Positions 57,512 through 64,000 of a DNA stretch of 64,000 nt are shown in pieces. The position numbers were made by a program, and so were the translations under genes. The DNA is from Eremomyces bilateralis CBS 781.70 (lineage: Eukaryota > Ascomycota > Dothideomycetes > Eremomycetales > Eremomycetaceae), in the NCBI RefSeq assembly GCF_010015585.1, contig NW_022985068.1:1557406-1621405 (forward strand), in the 5' to 3' direction. Position 1 is the stretch's first letter; each line of letters opens with the position of its first letter. The notes beneath the pieces are model-generated. The model did not search any database and was not told the DNA's origin. It saw nothing but the letters and a program-made list of their open reading frames with translations.

Positions 57512-59460
57512 ATGGTCCGTCCATTTGACTATTTCGATCATCGTCGCGACTGGTGAGGCTTTACCTTTATCCCCCTTCGACGGAGCATCCATGTAGTACG
57601 GAGATAAGTATCGTGAGTGCTAACCGAGACTCTTGCAGCAAGTACAAGCAAGATGAACGCGCCCGTCGCATCGCTTCCCTCCCTAAAGAATACACTGGCC
57701 CTATAACGCCAACCGAACGCGGCATCCTCGCCTACCCCATCTCCGAGCTCGTCAATCACGTCCACAATGGCGTCGTCCAGCCCGTCGACATCCTCCGCGC
57801 CTACGGCAAATCTGCGATCGCAGCCCACAAGAAAACCAACTGCCTAACCGAGATCCTCTTCCCCTCGGCCGAGAACCACGCCCACGTCTCCGCCGACGCC
57901 AAAGGCCCGCTCGCCGGCGTGCCCGTATCGCTCAAAGACTCCGTCAACGTCGCCGGCTTCGACACCAGCGTCGGATACTCCGGCTATACCCGCCAACCCC
58001 TCGCGGACGATGGCCCTATGGTTCGCCTCCTCCGCGACGCCGGCGCCGTGCCGTTCGTCAAGACAAACCTCCCAACCACCCTCCTCTCCTTCGAGTCCTC
58101 CAACGACGTCTGGGGCCGGACGCGCAACCCGCACAATCCGGCGTACAGCCCCGGCGGGTCCACGGGCGGCGAGTCGGCGCTACTGGCGGCAGGGGGTTCC
58201 CGGATCGGGATCGGCTCGGATGTAGCGGGTAGCGTGCGCATCCCGGCGCATTGGTCAGGGTGCTATTCGCTGCGATGTAGTACAGGGCGGTGGCCGAAGA
58301 TGGGGAATCGGACGAGTATGCCGGGGCAGGAGGGGGTTCCGAGTGTGTTTAGTCCGATGACGAGGACATTGGGGGATCTGAGGTACTTCACGAAGGCGGT
58401 GGTGGGGATGAAGCCGTGGACATATGATCATAGCGCGCATCCGATTGAGTGGAGAGAGGATGTGGTGGAGGAGTTTGCGGCGAAGAAGTTGAGGATTGGA
58501 GTGATGAGGTCGGATGGTAAGTCTCGTTGCCTCGCCTATCGGCGCCTTAAGCATCAAATTGCCTACGCGCGAAACTAATATGTTAATCCAGGCGTCGTTG
58601 ATCCTTCTCCCGCATGTGCCCGCGCCCTCTCCATCGCCGCAACTGCCCTCTCCGATGCAGGTCACTCCGTCATCGACATCCCTCCGCCTCCGTCCCCCAT
58701 ATCCCCTTACGATGGCCTCGTCCTCGCCTCCCAGCTCCTTAACTCCGACGGCTGTGCCACTTTCCTCTCCTTCCTCCGAACCGGCGAGTCATCTGACCCC
58801 GGCGCCATACAGCTCTCGTTCTGGGCGAACTTGGCGCGCCCGCTCAAATGGCTGTATTACGCCTACGTTAAGTACGTCAAGAGGGACGCCGTCTGGGCAG
58901 AGCTGCTGAAGGGCTTTGGACCGGTATCTGCTACGGAGCAGTGGAAATTGGTGATCAGCAGGGAGTCTTTCCGGCTGGCATGGCATGAGTGGTGGGAGGG
59001 CGGAAATGGGCTGGGTGGCATGGAGAAGAAGGTGGATGTGATTTTGACAGCGCCGAACGCGACGCCCGCGCTACCGCATGGCGCGATGAAGGATGCAGTG
59101 AGCGCGTGTGGGTATACATTTTTGTTCAATATGGTAGGGCACCTCTTCCTGGAATGATCTCTGTTGCCGATGCAGGACTGACATGGCTCGCAGCTGGATT
59201 ATTCATGTGGCATCCTCCCTGTCACCCACGTCGATGCGGAACTTGATGCCCTCCCGGTGGACTTCAAGCTGAGGAAGCTGAATGGTGTCGCGCGCGGTGC
59301 GTACAAGCATTACGATGCAAAGAAGATGGGGGGACTGCCGGTCGCGGTGCAGGTGGTTGGGCAGAGGTTGGAGGAAGAGAAGGTGTTGACTGTGATGCAA
59401 CGGCTGGAAGATGCATTGGAGTCGAGAGGGGAGAAGTATCTGCTTCTGGAAATTGACTAG
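57512..59460 (+). CDS. Amidase (amidase signature family)
   Basis: Four exons. The short first exon encodes MVRPFDYFDHRRD and joins at 57639 to CKYKQDERARRIASLPKEY, the conserved start of fungal acetamidase-type enzymes. The catalytic Lys is in LAGVPVSLKDSVN. The amidase signature is SPGGSTGGESALLAAGGS followed by IGSDVAGSVRIPAHWSG, which supplies the cis-Ser and nucleophilic Ser of the Ser-Ser-Lys triad. The last exon holds LDYSCGILPVTHVD and GLPVAVQVVGQRLEEEKVL, as in the family. Such enzymes hydrolyse small amides; the actual substrate is unknown. Exon 2 and exon 3 each start with C-ending codons and finish with G-ending ones. Confidence 0.92.
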
Positions 59461-59760
59461 ATGCAGTTGAATGGTAAGATAGGGGCTTGCATGGATCAAG
59501 ATAGTGCATATTTGGTGAGTACGGCCACGGGATGATGGTGTACAGGGATTTCAGCATTCTAAGCCAGTCGTCATGCGTATCAGAGCATTCCATTAATTCT
59601 TCAACTAGCACTTTGAAGCTTATGCTATCGTATCTATAACCACGGCATCGGAGTCATTCCACTCGTCATCCATTCGTGAACTTCTCATGAAATTGTCTAT
59701 CGCACCCGGATATCGTATCGAATGAATACCTGATATCAGGTACCATTACCTATTAGATCC
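59461..59760. other. Convergent intergenic region
   Basis: 300 bases between the 3' ends of the amidase and the GFA-type gene. Nothing is seen. Confidence 0.4.
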
Positions 59761-60321
59761 CTACGGCGCCGGCGGCATGACCTCGAAGGTGTGCGCCACC
59801 TCCTTTTGCCACTCATACCGGTCCTTGCCGTACACCTCCACGGCCACTGGGAACGACTTGCTGTCGTCGAGCGTCGCGGTACGGAGGACTATGAGCTCGG
59901 CCGGTAGAGCTTCCTGGACGTGGTAGATGTGGGTGCCACACGCGCTGCAGAAGAGGCAGTCGACGCCCTTGCCTGAGTTGGAGTGGTTAGTTCTGACCGC
60001 TGGCGGTAGCGATGGGTGATATGGAGTCAAAAATCTTCCATATAGTTATTCGGTACTTACCAGAGTCTCCCTTGTAGGTGTAGGTCTTCAAATCGCCCTT
60101 GGTGACCTTGAATACCGACTTGGGGATGATCTGGTTCAAGCTAAAAGCGCCAGTGCTCAGGACTTTGCAGGTATTGCAATGGCTAAAGAGCAGTTCAGTA
60201 TCGGTTCAACATGAATGAATTTAGGCATGTGACTATACCAGAGGACGTGATTCTTCTTGTCATCTGGTAGTTCGGCCTCGTAGGCGACCGCACCACAGTG
60301 GCATTTTCCAGTCATAGCCAT
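59761..60321 (-). CDS. GFA/CENP-V-type zinc protein
   Basis: Three exons. The start MAMTGKCHCGAVAYEAELPD gives the first zinc pair. After a short intron CHCNTCKVLSTGAFSLNQI completes the second cluster, and CLFCSACGTHIYHVQEAL the third. These are the conserved cysteines of the GFA domain family (Mss4-like fold, CENP-V and glutathione-dependent formaldehyde-activating enzyme). Later blocks IVLRTATLDDSKSFPVAVEVY and WQKEVAHTFEVMP fit. About 140 residues, a common size for fungal members. Whether it acts on S-hydroxymethylglutathione is not predictable. Confidence 0.88.
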
Positions 60322-62484
60322 GATGTCAAATTTGGGGAGGAGTTTCGGATGTTGTGGTACGTGGAAGCAAGGTTACACGGTAACGATTGAAGATGCGGAG
60401 AGTGAGGCTTCTGGGATGTGATGTCGAGATGACGGCTTCAAGTGCAGGTATATATCGAAAGGAAATTAACACAAGGAAGGAGCAGATCTCGGAATTTATA
60501 TTCCCTTCATCACAGCAACCGCTTGGAACCGGCCCTAATAACAGAACTCTAGACCGTCTTGCTGATTCTCCAATTCTCCCATTCCCCATCTTTTTCCCGG
60601 TGCAATCGCAAATTCTTACTTCCGCCGGACCTGTTTATCACCCAGAGAGCTGGGAATAAATTCGACTTTCGAGGCCAGAGGCACACCCGCTCTGCCAGTC
60701 TCCGCTCCACGACAAGGTCGATTGCCGCGACGGCGTATCACCTCGACGGTTGATCGGTCTGCTAATGTATGACAGGCCAATTGGATGGGCAGAGGGCGCG
60801 ATTTGGAATTCTTGATTTCCCAATTGGGCGGTCCGTTAGCCTTTTGAGGTTCTAGGGGGGGACTCCGGCGCATTGTACGTCATGGATTTTGGGGGAGGGG
60901 GTGCAGGTTTCGTCCTGCTGCAGATGTTTTATGGTAAGCCAGTCGAACTAGAGTGGGGTGGAACTTGGGATGAAGTGAGGAAGCACTAGTTAGGAATTGT
61001 TAGCAATGCGGCTGAATAGGATCAGATACTGCAGGATTGCGATCATGACAGATTTGTCCTTCAGGAAGAAATACTTCTACCGACCAAAGTGACGTGGATT
61101 TGGACCGTCACAAGGGCGGAGAGACTCGATCACGAAGCTATCGTTGTCCGGCCGAACCGTCACCCACCCAACGAATCAGTATGGGGCTTAGGGTGCAGCG
61201 CGATAGTGATGGGTAATCCGATTCCTGACATATTAATAAATCGCTCCATTTTCGACAGGCCCCTAAGTTAAATCCAACATTATTTGCATAGACTTCCAAA
61301 TGGAATGCTGACATTCCAGGAAGCGACTCGCACGGTTAATCGCACAAACAAACAAGAAGACAATCCCCTTCGACGGTGGCAAGATAGACCGCTTCGCATC
61401 AGGATCTGCAGGGTCAAGCAATTCCAAATATTGTGGTACCTGTATCCGCAGGTCTTTTGCATCTTGCACGGCGTTCGAGAAGATGAGCGTTCGGCTGGCG
61501 AGTAAAATGGCGATGTACAGTGTTTAGGATGCAGGGGGTGGGTAGTCGCGTCGACCGGCAGTCGACTCACAACAAACTCCGCTAGACGAATGCAGCTACT
61601 CGAACTGCATACTGCATAATTGTTAACTAGTTACGGGGGGGTAAGTAATCCGGGTCTAGCTCGGGGACTTATCAGCACGGAAGTCAAAGAATATTCCTGC
61701 GCTGCGTTTAGTTCTTCACCACCTGGGGTAGAGGAAATTGATACTCCGCTGTGGTGGACGACTCCCTCCCGCGTATGGAAAAGGAGAATGGTATCTTTAA
61801 GTAATATAAGGTGGGTAACGATCATCGCGGGGTTTCGACGCCCATGATACGCTTCAAGGTCGTCATCAATTTCTTCCACTTCGGATGCGGAGATATGATA
61901 GCGTCCCTAATGTTCGGAGTCGATAATTGATGACCATTGGCCCTTCATGCCGATTAGATGAGTAGCGGAGTATAAACGATAAGAGGGAATGCTTGCACGG
62001 AGGCAAGATTTGCAGGAACGTCAGAAACATCTTTCGAGAGACAAGAGGGAGGAATGGATTGACTTTATTGATTTACCAATGCCCATCAAGGTGGCTGGCT
62101 CGGAGCATGTAAGATATCCACCATCGACGTCCATATGAACAGACGCTTCAACCCGAGATGTACACTGAGCGGTCGAATAATAATTGATATTCACTATTAA
62201 CAGTGAGGAGAATGGGCAGTTATGTACCAGCTCTTCAGAGATTAGGGGTCAAGTATATAGGGCGAAAAGGACTATTAATCATGCCGCCACCACGGCATAT
62301 CGTCTATCAACTGTCCAATGGCTCAGCACACGCGAGTTGGCCTTGGATAAAGGGGAACACTTCTGTTCATTTAGTCTGAATCAAATTCCCATTCTAACCA
62401 GCCAGTTGGTTGCAAGTGTTCTTGTTTGGACCACATATTTCATGACATCATCACGGCATCGTTCATGGCTCCATTTCTAGTCCG
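60322..62484. other. Gene-poor 2.2 kb region
   Basis: Between the GFA-type and MsrA genes. Several frames of 60-100 codons occur on both strands, none with a domain, signal peptide or supporting splice pattern. I see no repeats. Confidence 0.45.
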
Positions 62485-63212
62485 TCATGACGAGAGAGGG
62501 GGAAACGGACGAAGGAAATGGGATGGGCATTCATAGCCTCCAGGATTCTGCTTCCAGTTAGTATCCTTGTGTGTCCTGCAGAAACGGCGATCAACGCACC
62601 TTGTCCAAGTAGAGCTGATGATACGTCTCGGCATCCCACCATTGACCAGCGGGCAGGATTTCCGTGACCACTTTGCCCTTCTTCCACCATTCCTGCTGCA
62701 CCTTGTCGGTGACCTCCTTTGCGATCTTCTCCTGCTCCTCGTCATGGAAGAAGATACCGCTCCGATATTGGGAGCCGGTGTCCGGTCCCTGCCTGTCCTT
62801 CGTGGTGGGATCGTGCATGCGGTAGAGGAACTCGATCAACTCCCGGTATTTGAGCTTCTCGGGGTCGTAGATAACTTGTAGAGCTTCGGCGTCTGGATGC
62901 ATCATGTCAGCGGCTTTCTGGCTTCTGGACTTCGCCATGCAACTTACGTCCTGTTCGGCCTGTACATACTGCTCGGTAGCTAGGGTTCTGTGTATCGCCT
63001 CCAATATATCCAACCCTCGCATCGATCAGGCCCTTTCCATCGAAGGCTTTGCGGTACATGTGCTCAACGCCCCAGAAGCATCCTGCAGCAATGGTTGCCT
63101 TCGCCGCGCCCTCCGGCAATGTTGCTGATGACCCCTCGGGACCGAAGGCCATCGTGGTCGAAGAGAACGGACGAAGGAATTTGGAGAATAGACCCGACGG
63201 CATGGGAGACAT
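62485..63212 (-). CDS. msrA: Peptide methionine sulfoxide reductase A
   Basis: Three exons. The start at 63212, MSPMPSGLFSKFLRPFSSTT, resembles a short mitochondrial presequence. Catalytic block KATIAAGCFWGVEHMYRKAF contains the nucleophilic Cys. DARVGYIGGDTQNPSYRAVC and TGHAEALQVIYDPEKLKYREL follow across an intron, then FLYRMHDPTTKDRQGPDTG, QYRSGIFFHDEEQ and ILPAGQWWDAETYHQLYLDK. The last exon gives NPGGYECPSHF. It reduces methionine-S-sulfoxide with thioredoxin. Two other in-frame starts exist: 63152 (MAFGPEGSS, cytosolic form) and 63368, which adds a membrane segment. Two CACGTG boxes lie 340-400 bases upstream. Confidence 0.94.
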
Positions 63213-64000
63213 GAAGGGTAGAAGAACCGCAACGATGATTACCAGTATATATGGAAGGGGAATGGAGCGGAGGAGATCCAGTGTTTCTGAGCCGGTTGCT
63301 TGGAAATGAAGTTGTCTGGAGTCTGGACCAGCCGAAGTTTTATAGTATCTGTTGAAAGAAGAACTCAAATCATGCCTTAGTTCACTAACCGATTCGCGTC
63401 ATCGAGCGGAGGAATTGTCAATTGACAAATCGTACGGAGTCTGTCGGCAATGCCCTCGCATTACTGATCACATCAAAGACAGCGGGGCCGGAGAGAGGAT
63501 GTCATCGTGGCAGGGCAGAGCGATTCAACTGCGCCACTTGATATTGACAAGCTTCACGTGATCTCAAAGTTTTTCTGGCGGGCTGTAAATGCCTAAACTG
63601 CAGACAGTCACGTGAAATTGGCTTTCTCCCATCCTTCCAAATTCCAATCCTTCATCTTCCTCCGACAAGCGTTCCCCCTGCAGATATGCCAGCAATGCGG
63701 AGTCAAAACCCAGATTCCGGTCTGAGTATGTCGGATTATTGCATGGCGATGCACCGGCCCGCCTACCCTTTATCCTTTTGGCCGCCTCTTACCTGCACGG
63801 GACGGTTGTAGGCTTCGTGTTATCTCGCTTGCCACCTGGAATGCTGGATGGAAGAGGAAAAGGGGCATTCGAACGCCTTTATCAAGATGCTGTTACCCAC
63901 ATCTCCATCGTAGATCTTTCGCAAATCTTGATCTTCCTTTTGAACCACGGAGCGCATGAATTTCGCTATACATCTATACTGCCTCGTCTAAACTACATCA
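63213..64000. other. Upstream region of msrA and window end
   Basis: Includes the possible N-terminal extension of msrA and the two E-boxes. A plus-strand ATG at about 63686 (MPAMRSQNPDSG) could begin a gene cut by the window end, but it is too short to support. Confidence 0.4.
63555..63614. promoter_or_regulatory. Two CACGTG E-boxes 54 bp apart
   Basis: CACGTG at 63555-63560 and 63609-63614. Both are followed by an A, as in the CDEI-type extended motif. They lie upstream of msrA, a gene tied to sulfur and redox metabolism, where Cbf1- or MET-type bHLH/bZIP control would be plausible. Confidence 0.4.

Overview
The window reads as nuclear DNA of a filamentous ascomycete (Pezizomycotina). The support is a HET-domain gene, a Zn2Cys6 regulator, a three-domain assimilatory nitrate reductase, secreted GH12 and GH43 enzymes, a GPI-anchored wall protein, and many short introns (about 45-80 nt) with CTAAC-like branch points. 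Base composition is near balanced, and I see no AT-rich RIP-like block and no rDNA. I cannot name the genus. About 27 genes are supported.

Layout. 0.9-7 kb: STM1-type ribosome-associated protein, arylamine N-acetyltransferase, small membrane protein, GPI-anchored proline-rich protein. 6.9-11.3 kb: gene-poor, with coding-like scraps. 11.3-20 kb: HET protein, methylcrotonyl-CoA carboxylase alpha subunit, glutathione transferase, MARVEL protein, ALKBH6-like dioxygenase. 20.5-32.5 kb: dense housekeeping block with PP2A scaffold subunit, PheRS beta subunit, AIM18, NSE3 and SPP1. 33.8-41.7 kb: nitrate reductase divergent from the PAM18 J-protein, then a Zn2Cys6 factor. 44.3-56.5 kb: an accessory stretch with alpha/beta hydrolase, a decayed iron-type alcohol dehydrogenase, GH12 glucanase, MFS transporter, GH43 arabinanase and a secreted SURNod19-like protein. 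57.5-63.2 kb: amidase, GFA/CENP-V-type zinc protein, methionine sulfoxide reductase A.

The genes are mostly independent. The GH12-MFS-GH43 run looks like a small unit for plant hemicellulose and pectin side-chain use. Nitrate reductase stands alone but has a perfect NirA-type site 113 bp upstream.

The most unusual signals are not genes. First, in about a dozen genes the sense strand switches from C-ending codons early in an exon to G-ending codons late in it, and the cycle often restarts after an intron. Second, three genes (nitrate reductase, GH12, ALKBH6-like) each need one GC-AG intron to keep their family reading frame.
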